Positions 24,231 through 35,005 of a DNA stretch of 64,000 nucleotides are shown piece after piece (position 1 is the stretch's first letter; each line of letters starts with the position of its first letter). Under the pieces are notes generated by a model that was not told where the DNA came from, searched no databases, and saw only the letters and a list, made by a program, of their open reading frames with translations. The position numbers and the translations under genes were made by a program. The stretch comes from Clusia tigrina (taxonomy: Eukaryota; Arthropoda; Insecta; Diptera; Clusiidae). Location: contig OV050030.1 of the NCBI GenBank assembly GCA_920105625.2, forward strand, positions 173,713,315 to 173,777,314, given 5' to 3'.

Positions 24231-24983
24231 CTCAAGGACATTAAAAAATATATAAAGAGTTGTCCGAAATGTCAGGCCAATAAGAGTTCAAGACTAACAA
24301 AGATGCCAATGGTATTAACTGACACACCAAAACAACCATTTGATAAGGTTCATATGGATATTGTAGGTATTTTACCTGAGACAGTTTCGGGAAACAAGTA
24401 CATATTGACTTTCCAAGATGATTTCTCAAAGTATGTGGCGTGCGTGGCTATACCCGATGCGGAAGCAGGTACGGTTGCCAAAGCATTTTTTGATGAAATT
24501 ATAGCACGATACAACATACCTAAGGTTTTGATAACCGACAATGGTTCCAATTTTGTATCGAAATTGTTGTCAGAAACTTGTAAAATGCTGGGAATCAAGA
24601 AGTTGCACGTAACACCATATCATCCACAGGCGAATGGTTCATTGGAACGTAGTCATCGACCTCTGGCCGAGTACATGCGCAGTTTTGCCAAAGAAGACGG
24701 CTCGAATTGGGATCAATGGTTGACCACTGCAATGCATGTACACAATAATACGGTACATGTATCAACGAAGCAAACTCCGTTCAGGACGCTCTACGGGTTT
24801 GATTTTAATATGCCAGCAAATCTGAAGCGCAAATTTGCGCCAGTGTACAATGCTGATGACCCGAATAAAGTTTAAAAGTATCAGCTACAGCGAGCGCACG
24901 AGTTGGTCAGAGAAAACCAGGATTGTGCTAAACGAGTAGCCAGGGAAGCCTAAAACAAGGTACTAAACCCAGTCGTTTTTAAC
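24231..24983 (+). pseudogene. Gypsy integrase core, inverted relative to its parent
   Basis: Plus-strand copy of the Ty3/Gypsy integrase: KKYIKSCPKCQANKSSRLTK (end of the HHCC finger), then the DDE core with MDIVGILPETV at 24354, LITDNGSNFVS at 24529 and PHQANGSLERSH-like sequence at 24622, where catalytic D, D and E are kept. It ends with an in-frame TAA at 24874 after ADDPNKV; homologous sequence runs on through RENQDCAKRVAREA (another stop) to the BEL target site. All other Gypsy pol sequence in this complex is on the minus strand, so this piece has been inverted. Confidence 0.87.
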
Positions 24984-24988
24984 GTGGG

Positions 24989-25559
24989 TGTATCGAATCG
25001 ACAATGAAACTATGGCAATACTTACAGCAATTCAATGGAAAAAGAACCCAATCTGTTTAAGTGGAAAAAGCTTATGAAAAAACCACTTTTTATTTTTACT
25101 TAACTGAGCTCAATAGATTACTGGGAATTATGTATGTGATGCATGCGTACAAAATATAATTGGATGCACAATACAATACATTACTAGAACATACAGATAT
25201 ACATGTATATAAATATATATTGAAACACATATATTCATCGAATATATGTCTACATAAATTTGCTCTAAGAATAACTGTGGCACCGCTCATACTTGCTCTT
25301 GTGTATAGGCTCTGTATAGGCTCCTGCTCTAGGATCCTCTGCTCTGCACCGCTCTCCTGGCTCAGCTCCCTGCACATAGATTGCACTTATATATTTGTGC
25401 ACTGCACATCACAACCGCACTGCTCCTTGTGCTCTATCGTGCTGCTCCATTGGCACAACCGCACAGCTCCATCGTCAGAAACGAACTAAACTTTAAAATA
25501 CTCGTTGAACCTATTTTCGCTATGTGCGAAAACTCAAACGCATGGTTGCATTTGATACA
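24989..25559 (-). mobile_element. BEL/Pao 3' LTR, right arm, complete (571 bp)
   Basis: Reads TGTATCAAATGC...CGATTCGATACA on the minus strand, the same length as 17717-18287, and is followed by CCCAC (minus strand) and Gypsy integrase. This is the intact downstream junction of the original BEL insertion. It fixes both the LTR end and the 5-bp target duplication. Confidence 0.88.
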
Positions 25560-25648
25560 GTCCCCGCGAGCAAGAGAAGGACCTCCTGTCCTTGCTTTCA
25601 TAAAGCCGCCCTCTATTCGCTCGGTGCAATTGGAAGCACATATATCTT

Positions 25649-28500
25649 CTAAACAGGCCTTGTCAGACGGTTTGTGGCCGTCTGCACAATGACTGAACGT
25701 ATTAGACCATCTCGGCTCTTTATTAGCTCACTAATTCTGCCCAAAGCCCATTGCGCTGGTGGAAAAATTTCACTCTTGATCAGCGCTAATTGATCCAGGC
25801 TCATTGGCTCTTGTTCTCTGCGCAATTTTTTACGCTCTTGCAGCGCCGTCAAATATTCCTCTCTCCATCTCTTCCAGAAATGCTCAATCATTTTCTGACG
25901 TGCTCTCCATAAACTTGCTCCTTTCATGTTTGACTGCTGCTCGCTCACGAATGGTAAGGGAATGATCAATGGCTCCCCTATCAAAAAATGCCCTGGCGTC
26001 AAGGCCTGAATATCTTTCGCATCATCACTCAAAGGTGTCGAAGACCTTGAGTTCAAAATTGCTTCTATCTCTACTAGGAGGGTAGATAGCTGCTCTTGTG
26101 TTCAAATCTTTTGCTCAGCAATGGGCGTGAGGTAGTACTTCATTGACTTCACAGCAGCTTCATATATTCCGCCATGATGCGGTGCTGCCGGCGTCATGAA
26201 TATCCATTCTGTCCCCTTGTTGCTCAAATGCTCAAAAACATCTCTTACTTGCCAGCTCTCTCGTGCTCTTCTCAGCTCTCTTGCCGCCCCTACAAATGAT
26301 GTACCATTGTCACTGTATATTCGCTCACATCTCCCTCTTCTGCAAATAAAGCGCTCATAACAAGCAATAGAGGTTAAATCAAAAACAATGTCAATATGAA
26401 TGGCCTTTGTTTTTAGGCAAACAAATATAGCCACCCAGCACTTACGCTCCCTCATTCGCTCTACTGCTCTTTCCAGTCCCTTTGCTCTAAAAGGACCTGC
26501 GTGATCAATACCTGTATGTAGAAAAGGTTTACCAACTTACACCCTATCACCTGGCAATTCAGACACCACGTACTTGTGGAGGAAAGCTCTTAATTGGCTC
26601 CGTAGTTTTGGAATCCAAAACTTTTGTCTGATGAATTGCATCATCACTTGCACAGCACCATGCCAAGTCATACGATGAACGTGATCCAGTATCAGCCATG
26701 CTGTTCGAGAACCATCCTTCACTACCACCGGATGCATCATCTCATAGGCTTCTTCTGATCTCGCCAATCGTCCGCCCACTCTCAATAGGCCCTAGCTGTC
26801 CATTATTGGATTCAATGCACTAGTTTTGCTCCCTTCTTGCACCTGCCCAATCTGTCTTAGTTTGTCTATCTCTTGTCTGAAATCTCTCTCCTGCGCCTGC
26901 TTCAGCAGGAATTGCTTCATATTTCTCCTCCACTGTTGGCGGTTGCACTATTCGGTTGTTCTGCCGAGATCTGCGCCTCCTCTTTCTCTGCCTTGCTCTA
27001 CGCACAAACCTGATGATGTAGCTCAATATGTTGATGCTCTTCTCTAGACTTCGCGCATAGTCAATCAGCGCCATGCTCTTGCCCCTGCTCGCTATAAATA
27101 TTTGCAAAAACTCGCGTGAATATGTCACGTGATACGCTCCCAGCTCGTTAAGCCCTTCAGTTGGTTTTTCCGGCTCAAAAATGTTGGCTGGCCATCTGAT
27201 TTCTGATTTACGTAACCACTCCGGTCCATATAACCAGAGCTTATTACCAACTAGCTCTCTCGCTGTTAAGCCTCTAGTTAACAAATCTGCTGGATTTTGT
27301 TTTGTGTTTACATAGCGCCAACGCCCAAGCTCTGTGTGAGTCTGTATCTCTGAAACTCTATTTGCTTCATACATCTTCAGCTCACACGGTAGTTTTCTAA
27401 TCCAGTGCAGAACAACCTGTGAATCTGTCCACAAGCTGTACTCACATCTTGCCCACTCCATTTCTTTGCTCACGCTGCATAGCAGCTGTGCCAGTAATTT
27501 TGCTACTAACAGTTCAAGCTTTGGTACGATAATCGTCTTCAAAGGAGCTACGCGCGCCTTAGACGTCAGTAAATTTGGCTCCACTTGCTGGTTGCCATAA
27601 CCAATTCGCACATAAATTACTAAACCATACGCGCTCATCGATGCGTCCGCAAATCCTTGAATCTGGACCTTAGCATCTGTTGTGGTACCAATCCACCTGC
27701 TAATTTTAAATTGCTCTAAATGCCCTATCTCTCATACTCTCTCATGAATTCTACGTATTGCTCTCTCAGCTCTGAGTCTTTCTCTAATCTCCGCTCCAAG
27801 TACATAAACCTGCGCAATGCTATTGCTTTTGAAGTGCCTAAACCTTGCACCGTCTCTTTCACTGGAATTGTCACAATAAAACGCCCTGTTTCATCTCTAG
27901 AATAAGTCTCCATCAATTTTTGCTCCACTTCCTGCTCCTCATCTCTCTCACAGGGTTGTGCCCCGAAAATGACTTGCCCAAACATGCTTTCATATATGGC
28001 AATGCCTTGCACCTCATTTGGCATTATCGCCCTAATGGCTCTGGCCACCATATTTGCTCCTAACAGTAGCTCGACTGGTCTCGCCTTCCAAAACTCAGGA
28101 TCCGCCCATAAACCCTCATTCTTAGAATGCATGGGTATCTTCACTAAATATCTTGCTGGCAAAACTGGGCACTAGTTACATTCTCTTGGTAGCACCCAAA
28201 ACTGTCTCTGTCTCTAAATAATCGTTTTCGCTCTTCATAGGGTAACAGGAAAACACCTTGGCACTCAAACTTGTGCCTTATGTCAAATGATTTACCTTAT
28301 ATTCCTAACATTTTGCTGCTCTGTGATCGTACTGGGAATTGGTACTTTCGCCGGAATTCGGCACTCTTTAAATTTGGCTGCGCTCCAGTGTCCATAAGTG
28401 TTCCCACTAGCCCATATAACATTCCTGCAATCTCGACACGCACCATAACTGTTGGTGACAAGGCCTCATGAATCTCTAAATTATATTGAGAAGACTTATA
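25649..28500 (-). pseudogene. BEL/Pao pol, right arm, RT core deleted
   Basis: Same pol as the left arm but less eroded. Protease lies near 28430-28400, followed by the block from VKIPMHSKNEGLW to YVEFMREYER (28162-27725). A stop and one-base shift follow; GHLEQ then runs directly into ISRWIG at about 27715-27690, so the RT palm including the YxDD motif is missing. The RNase H-like region is present: GFADASMSAYG, RVAPLKTIIVPKLELLVAKL, WTDSQVVLHWI and NPADLLTRGL (27690-27260). Integrase keeps YSDNGTSFVGA and GGIYEAAVKS (26455-26102), and the C-terminal region ends at 25649. Protein is near identical to the left arm where both exist. Confidence 0.85.
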
Positions 28501-28645
28501 GTAAGTTGCACAATTAGGAATTTCCCGCTTTTTTTTTTTTTAGTTCTCTACTATGTTTTTTAAATTTTAGGTTTAAAAAGCTCTTCAAACTAGTACTTCG
28601 CCCAGGCTCTGCTACCCTTGCGCATTTTGCAAGGTTGCTGTACCG

Positions 28646-29695
28646 TCAGTCGCTCTTAACCTTCGGCATTATTGTCGCGGCGGCTCCCCGCTTTGGCTGC
28701 TGTGCCACCAACACCTGCTGCTGTGGCTCCCTTTTTGCACTTAGCACGCTATTGTGCTTCTGCGCCCCTGGGCACCGCAAAAATGGCCCCGCAAAGCACT
28801 CCGACGCCTTATGCCCCTTCTTCAGGCAGTTGTAGCACAGGTTGCGTTTGCCAACTAGCTCTTGCCTAGCTCTCAAATTGAGTGACATGTCTGGACACTG
28901 AGCGATCTGCGCTGCATATCTCGCATAGCTTGTCTTGGCTTGCTCGTATCGGTGCTGCTCCTGTTGCACTCACACCGTGCCCCATTCTCTCCCTGCTCTT
29001 GGGTACTGCGCCCGTTGCTCGATCGCGCCAGTGCTCCAATTGATGCGCTCGCCTGGCTTCCCGTGCTGGTAGAGCAGAGGCATGCTCCTCCAGGAAGGCA
29101 TACCGGGTACTTGCGGTCATATATTTGGTTGAGCCGCTCTCCCACTTCATTGTACCCGTTGTCAGTCAGCTCCAAATCACCCAACGTGCGAGCTGCCTTA
29201 TGGGTGAGTGACTTCTTAAAATATGAGAATTTGTAAGAGGCCGCTATTTGCTCATTGCTATGCACCGCAGCGACGAACCAATCGCGAAAAACGGTGCCAC
29301 TTGGTCAAGCTGCCGTCAAACTACCCCAAGTGTTCTGGAGGTCTTGCTGCTGGAACGACATGGTCAGCTGCACTGAGATCGGCTCCTTTGCACTCTGCTC
29401 TACGCTCCTTGCCGGGCCCAATTGCTCAGTTTTACCCTTCAGAGCACCGCTCGCCCCGAAGTACCGCTGCTCTGCTCGCTCCATCGATCTGTCTAGATCG
29501 GCGCTCTCGTCGCGCTTCGCTCGGGATGCTAACTCCTCATGGAGCTCATTAAAACGCTCCCACTGTTGCTCCAAACGATTCAAACGCACCTTGGCTTCAT
29601 CAAGCCCTAGTCGCCCAAACTCGTCAGCTTTGACGTGCTGCTGCTCTTCGGATGGCTTTGTAGGCCGACTGGTGTTGCCCGTAGCTCATCTTCGT
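28646..29695 (-). pseudogene. BEL/Pao gag, right arm, broken
   Basis: Mirror copy of the left-arm gag, with three frame pieces at 29589-29305, 29265-28873 and 28969-28646. It keeps RLNRLEQQWERFNELHEEL, SYFKKSLTHKAARTLG and the LCYNCLKKGHKASEC knuckle. It has the same TGA stop and the same frame changes as the left arm, plus a few private substitutions (for example FLRCPG here, FLWCPG in the left arm). Shared defects show both copies come from one already defective gag. Confidence 0.83.
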
Positions 29696-29827
29696 CGTTG
29701 CTCTGTTATTTTACTCTGTTACTGTTGCTCTGTTGTTGTTGAAAAGAAGAAAAATTAACTAATTTGAAAGAAGAAATAACTGTTTCCTCCTTGTTCCTTC
29801 TGCGGACGTGCCAACACTGCATATTTG

Positions 29828-30348
29828 TGCTTTAAAATTGTTTGAGTCGAATAACCGCACTGGTTTATTCACCCACTTGGCTCACAATCTCAGCACTAAA
29901 GCACGCTCTTATTTATTTTCCTGAGCCGAATAACCACATTCGTTAATTCGCTCACTAGCACGAAATTATTTGCACCAATGCTCGCTTTTATATAATTTTG
30001 AGCCGAATTGCCACATTGGTTAATTCACTCACTAGCACGAAATTATTTGCACCAATGTTCGCTCTTATATAATTTTGAGCCGAATGAACACATTGGTTAA
30101 TTCGCTCACTAGCACGAAATTATTTGCACCAATGCTCGCTCAATTTTTAAATTTTGAGTCGAATAACCGCATTGGTTTATTCGCTCATTTGCACAAAATT
30201 TTCGCTCGCTCATATTTAAATTTTGAGTTGAATAACCGCACTGGTTTATTCGCTCATTTGCACATAATTTTCGGTCGCTCATAACTAAATTTTGAGACGA
30301 ATAACCGCACTGGTTTATTCCCTCATTTGCACATAATTTTCGCTCGCT
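29828..30348 (-). repeat. Minisatellite in BEL leader, right arm, shorter array
   Basis: Inverted counterpart of 19183-19935 with the same about 69- and about 77-bp units but fewer of them. It ends abruptly at 30348/30349, where Gypsy integrase (tggttgttttggtgtg) begins. The rest of the leader and the 5' LTR of this copy are absent. Confidence 0.85.
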
Positions 30349-31262
30349 TGGTTGTTTTGGTGTGTCAGTTAATACCATTGGCATCTTTGTTAGTCTTGAA
30401 CTCTTATTGGCCTGACATTTCGGACAACTCTTTATATATTTTTTAGTGTCCTTGAGCATACCTTTCCATCTGTATACTCGCCTAATTCTGTCATGAGTTT
30501 TCCAAAATCCTTGATGTCCACCTAGAGGTGAATCATGGAAACCCTTTAGCACAGTCGGGATATCCTTTATATTCTCCAGACATTCCACACTGCTAGCTCT
30601 TTGTACATTGACGTCGTCACCCGTCTTGCTAACATCTCTTGTAGCATCAATTTTATCCTCTTGCATTCTCTCGGCCTTCTCCTTATTTGACCGTGCTTTG
30701 GACCTCGTTTGCACTATTGATACTTTCTGTGCATGCGGTACTCTGCTGAGTGCGTCCGCACTCAGATTCTTTTTCCCAGGTTTGTAAATGATTTCAAAAT
30801 CATACTCAGACAATTTGTGTCTGAACCTGGCTAGCCTAGACGTTTGGTCTTTCAAATTGGCTATGCCTCTCAACGGCTGGTGATCAGTATATATTTTAAA
30901 TGGGCGTCCCAGCAGATATGCCCTAAAATTCTTCGAAGCCCATACTATGGCTAGAAATTCCTTTTCTAGTGTGGAGTATCTCTTCTTCGTGTCGCTAAGC
31001 GCTCTGCTTGCGAATGCTATTGGTCGGATTATTACCAACTTCCCCTTGTGACAATACTGCCCCTAATGCTTCATTGCTAGCATCAGTGGTCAACAAACAA
31101 GTTTGTTCAAAGTCGGGGTACGCCAAAATTGGTGGCGAGCTAATTATTTCCTTTAGCCTCTCGAATGCTTGCTGACAGCTCTCTGTCCATTCGAGCTTTG
31201 CTTCTTTTCGTAGCAACTTATTAATGGGCAAAGCAATTCCGGCTAGACCTTCCACGAACTTT
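30349..31262 (-). pseudogene. Gypsy copy B RNase H to integrase N-terminus
   Basis: Minus-strand pol piece, reading YRKFVEGLAGIALPINKLLRK (end of RT), LTTDASNEALGAVLSQG (RNase H start), RPIAFASRALSDTKKRYSTLE, YTDHQPLRGI (RNase H), then the linker and the zinc finger HDSPLGGHQGFWK...CPKCQANKS. It stops after DTPKQP at the minisatellite junction. A frameshift near 31030 splits it. The 3' end overlaps by about 100 bp the flipped piece at 24231-24983, so this part is present twice. An open frame enters it from the adjacent solo LTR, which is chance fusion. Confidence 0.85.
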
Positions 31263-31266
31263 CTAT

Positions 31267-31984
31267 TGTAGTGTACCACACAAGTGTACACTGACGACCA
31301 CACATCGTCATAAGCACAGCAACAAGTCGCATATGCAAACAAACTGATAATAGCGCAACGTGCGCAATTGCACTCAATACCCAAATACGCTAGACTAGCA
31401 TTTTGGTGGTGCAATAACACACGCTTCCTATATTGCAGCGTTTGCATATTGGACAGTGCAGTGACTTTAGCCCTGAACTTGCACTCAAAATTATTAATAG
31501 AAACAAAGACGATGATTCGTCAATGAATAATATCGGTAATCCGATACTTGAGACAAATTTCGGGAATATGATTTGTAACTAGTAGAAATAAGATAGATAT
31601 ATTTTATGTTAGTTAGAATAAGAAAACAATAAGAAGTAAATAATATAAAAGGGCCAGCGAGCCACCAAATAAACCAGAGTTAATCTGAAGACAACTGAAA
31701 CTGCTACTCGCATTAGTTTATTCTTTTTATCTCTCGTGCTCTAAGTCAGGAAAGTCTTAGAACAGCACAAACAATAGCTTGGCCAACGGCACACTCTGCC
31801 GGTCAAAATCTTTGCTGAGGGCGTCTTTCCGCTTCGTGTTAGGCATTTCTATTTTATAGTGCTCTTTTGCATCTATGCATTGCATAGAATCTGCAAATGA
31901 ACTGAATGCCTATCCTGCGTGACCAACAATCAACATATCCTACATGGAAATCCTGCCAGCCTAACTTCTCAACATTACCCTACA
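31267..31984 (+). mobile_element. Solo LTR (718 bp) with CTAT target duplication
   Basis: Starts TGTAGTGTACCACAC and ends CATTACCCTACA; flanked by CTAT at 31263-31266 and 31985-31988. It has the same length as, and is nearly identical (inverted) to, 6271-6988. In this orientation a TATAAAA box sits at about 31644-31650 with AATAAA about 20 bases later. It interrupts the end of the Gypsy RT; the empty site can be seen in copy C near 36736-36760. Confidence 0.92.
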
Positions 31985-32029
31985 CTATAATAGTTCACTA
32001 GTCCTAGGAATGCTTGCACTTCTTTTCTG
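31985..32029 (-). pseudogene. Gypsy copy B RT end, sliver
   Basis: Matches copy C at about 36738-36780 (tagttcactagtcctgggaatgcttgcacttc). It joins foreign LTR sequence at about 32029/32030, so the first half of pol, gag and the 5' LTR of copy B are missing. Confidence 0.8.
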
Positions 32030-32254
32030 TTCCACTTTCAGATCCGCTGTTCAACGTGCTCCTCTGTTCTTTATATGTTGATATGTATATGTACAAGCAC
32101 ATACATTTCTTTCGGCTACTGCAATGCGTTCGTCCTTAAGTAACGTGCTTTCTTAAGTAACTTTAACACATGCTAATCACACAGAATATGGCCTCTGTTA
32201 GGAGTCGATGACGTGAGACAATACGCGCAGGCAGCTTGATTCTAGCTCACAACA
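32030..32254 (-). mobile_element. Gypsy copy C 3' LTR, partial and of a different variant
   Basis: The last about 100 bp on the plus strand (the U3 start in element sense) match the LTRs at 14335 and 42469 and end ACAACA next to the purine tract. The remaining about 125 bp do not resemble those LTRs (cttaagtaacgtgctttcttaag and a ATATAAAGAACAG stretch near 32075). It then stops at copy B pol. Copy C therefore has mismatched 5' and 3' LTRs. Confidence 0.72.
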
Positions 32255-32270
32255 TCCCTCCCCTCTTTCT
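32255..32270 (-). promoter_or_regulatory. Polypurine tract of Gypsy copy C
   Basis: Same A/G run as at 14847-14862, directly before the LTR on the minus strand; primer site for second-strand synthesis. Confidence 0.8.
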
Positions 32271-35005
32271 AAAAGAAGTTAGTGCAACTAACTTCTAATG
32301 AATCTTTACAATATTTTTCTCTTTTCTGCACTTTGAACAATCTGTGCATTTTCTGAATCCTATAGTATATATGTACAGTTTTTTCTTTATTCAAATTCGC
32401 CTTATTTGGGTTCAATTGTTGTATTCTTTTCTTTTTACTTTTGTGTTCTTTTCTTTTTTCCTCTTTTGTTTTATTTTGTGATTTTATTTCTATTCTTTTT
32501 CTTCTTTTTTCCTTTTGTTTTATTTTGTTCTTTTATTTCCATCTTTTTTTTTATATTCCCCTTTTTATATTCGGTCTTTTATCGACTCTTTTCTCACTGG
32601 CGTATATACAAACAAAATTACAAACTAATTACATATTTAGCTACGCTTCTTATAAATACGGTCCTCTGCAATTGTTGGTCGTGGTAACGTCCGTCCTGCG
32701 AGAGTGAAGTCCCTCGATGAACTCTGCATACCCCTCCCTTCTTTCTGGATCGGTACGTGCAAAGATGCTATAGGTTGGCGATCTGGTTTGCCATTAAAAC
32801 TTTGCTTTTAGTGGCCTTCTCCTTTCCATTTATATAGCGTGCTCCACGGCTGTAGGTGGTACTGCCTCTGCTTATAATATTCAACTTGTAAGAAACATTT
32901 GGAATACATGAGAGATTACAATACACCTTCTTACTTTGCAGCTATGCGTTTTATGGTGGAAGTGTTTCTCGTGAGCTTCCTCATAATGGTATTTGCACAT
33001 TTGTACATCATTTGGCTTTGATGTGGAGACAATCGGTATTTTTCTGAGATACACGTTTAATGATGTAATTTGTGTACTCTGGTCGGTTACCAGTATCTGT
33101 GTCCTCTTGTATTAAATCATATTTCATATGTAAATCACATTTCATATGTTCATACTCTAGATTGGACATGAAGCAATTAACTTCCGTGAGCCAAATTTCT
33201 TCTGCGTATTATATTTGGTGGTGGTTTCAGTCACCCACCTTAAGCTTTTACCCATCTTCAACTTATCCAAAATCGATTCTGTTGAGATTGTGATACCCTG
33301 GGCGGACAATGTAATATAAAACTGTCCAACGACTCCGCAAGGAAACTTGCTTATTTTTCGTTGCTTGTCAATACATCATCCATAACGCGTTCAAATGCTG
33401 CGGCCATATGCCGTTTTGCAAAGAAAAAATAAATGCGTCACCATTCATCCCCAATTCAATATATTGGCATCCTTGCGGTCACAACCGGATTCCCAAACCT
33501 TGGATAGCTGCCAGAAATCCTTGATTTTCCAAAACACATCTTCCCGAATACTATGTTGGTCCCTTAGTCCGCACCGTATTCCAATATCCGTTCTTCCCGG
33601 AACTTCCTGCTTCGCTTCACATCATCAGAGCTATTTAGAGAACACCTATAATAATTTTCTTAATTTTCTAATATACATCTTATTCAATTTAATAGATGAA
33701 TTTCAAAATTATATAATATTTAAATAAATACACTATATGTACTATATATACTCTTGGGTATAATTTTCTGATTTAGTATGATTTGTATTTTTTTTATTAT
33801 AACACTTATTTCATTATAAAGTTAGATTTTAAACAATTAATTTTTAACTCTAATTATTTTCTAAACTACCTTTAATTTTAATCTGAACTTTTACTCAGAT
33901 TATAATTTTTTTAATCTTTAACTTTTCTTAAACATACGCTATTCCTGAATATATAAACAAAAAACAATATTTCTACAACAAGCTTTATAATTGAATGCTA
34001 TATCATTCAATTTGCCGTCCACTCGTCTTCTCCCCTTACATTATCGGATTCGCTACCGTATCCTGGAGGAAAAGAGGACTGGACTATGCGTTTTCATAGC
34101 CATATAGGGCATCAGTTTTGCTCTGATTAATTTTTCGTGCTCTTTTTCAACACGTGAGTTATCACTCATTTCAACTTTGAACCAATTCATTGGTCCTCCG
34201 ACAAAAACCAGATTATACAAAATAATCCCGTTTGTGTCAATACTTTGTCCATTGCATGACTATATCTTTCATCGCATACAATTACTTTTTATTTAAATTT
34301 ACTTCTAGCCTGATATGTATATATCCATTAACGATCGTCTCTTCGTAGATCGTACATGGCAACATACATACATTCAAGGCACTATCTTATTAATTAACCT
34401 ATACCCATATTCCTTAATTTTGCCTTTCTTCATTTATCTATATATTAAATTCCTAACTAATAAACAGTATTTATCTAACCCGCTGCAAAGTCTGCAACCT
34501 CATAAATTCTAATTACCCGTTTCTCCTAACTAGCATACTTACTCTTTTTTTTAAATACATATTTGTACTTTCATTCTTTATCCCATACACATATGTATAT
34601 ACACATATATACTACTTCACCAGCAGTTCCGCCGCTTGGCGTTAATGCTCAAACGTCAAAATTCAGGCATACACCGCTGTATGTATGTACGTACATATTT
34701 GAAGTTTTATATTACTTACCCACGACTGTCTTATTATTTTATTTTATTTTTTAAATTCGTGCAATGAACCCGTTTATTATTATTCAATACGTACAACAAA
34801 AAATATTTTTCTCTACTTCATTCGGCAATAGTGCTTAATAAACAGATTTTCATTACGTCAATTTTCTTGCCCGAGTTTAAGTGGCACACTTTTACTGACA
34901 TTGACTCTGAAAATCGGCGCTGTGTGTGTTATTTGATAGACACACGTACTTGTTTATGTTATTATTCTTGTGTTTACACTTGTAAAACACTGTTAGCACA
35001 TGAAT
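32271..35005 (-). other. Gypsy copy C 3' region between pol and LTR
   Basis: Homologous to 14863-17533. A pyrimidine-rich block (32400-32580) is followed by AT-rich sequence with only short open pieces. Small insertions and deletions between the two copies break every shared frame. It contains a small (ATGT)n run near 34680. I find no defensible env or accessory gene. Confidence 0.6.

Noticed and set aside
31000..31447. Chimeric 150-codon frame joining solo LTR to Gypsy RNase H
   Set aside because: It is created by the LTR insertion reading by chance into pol; the insertion is bracketed by a clean CTAT duplication.
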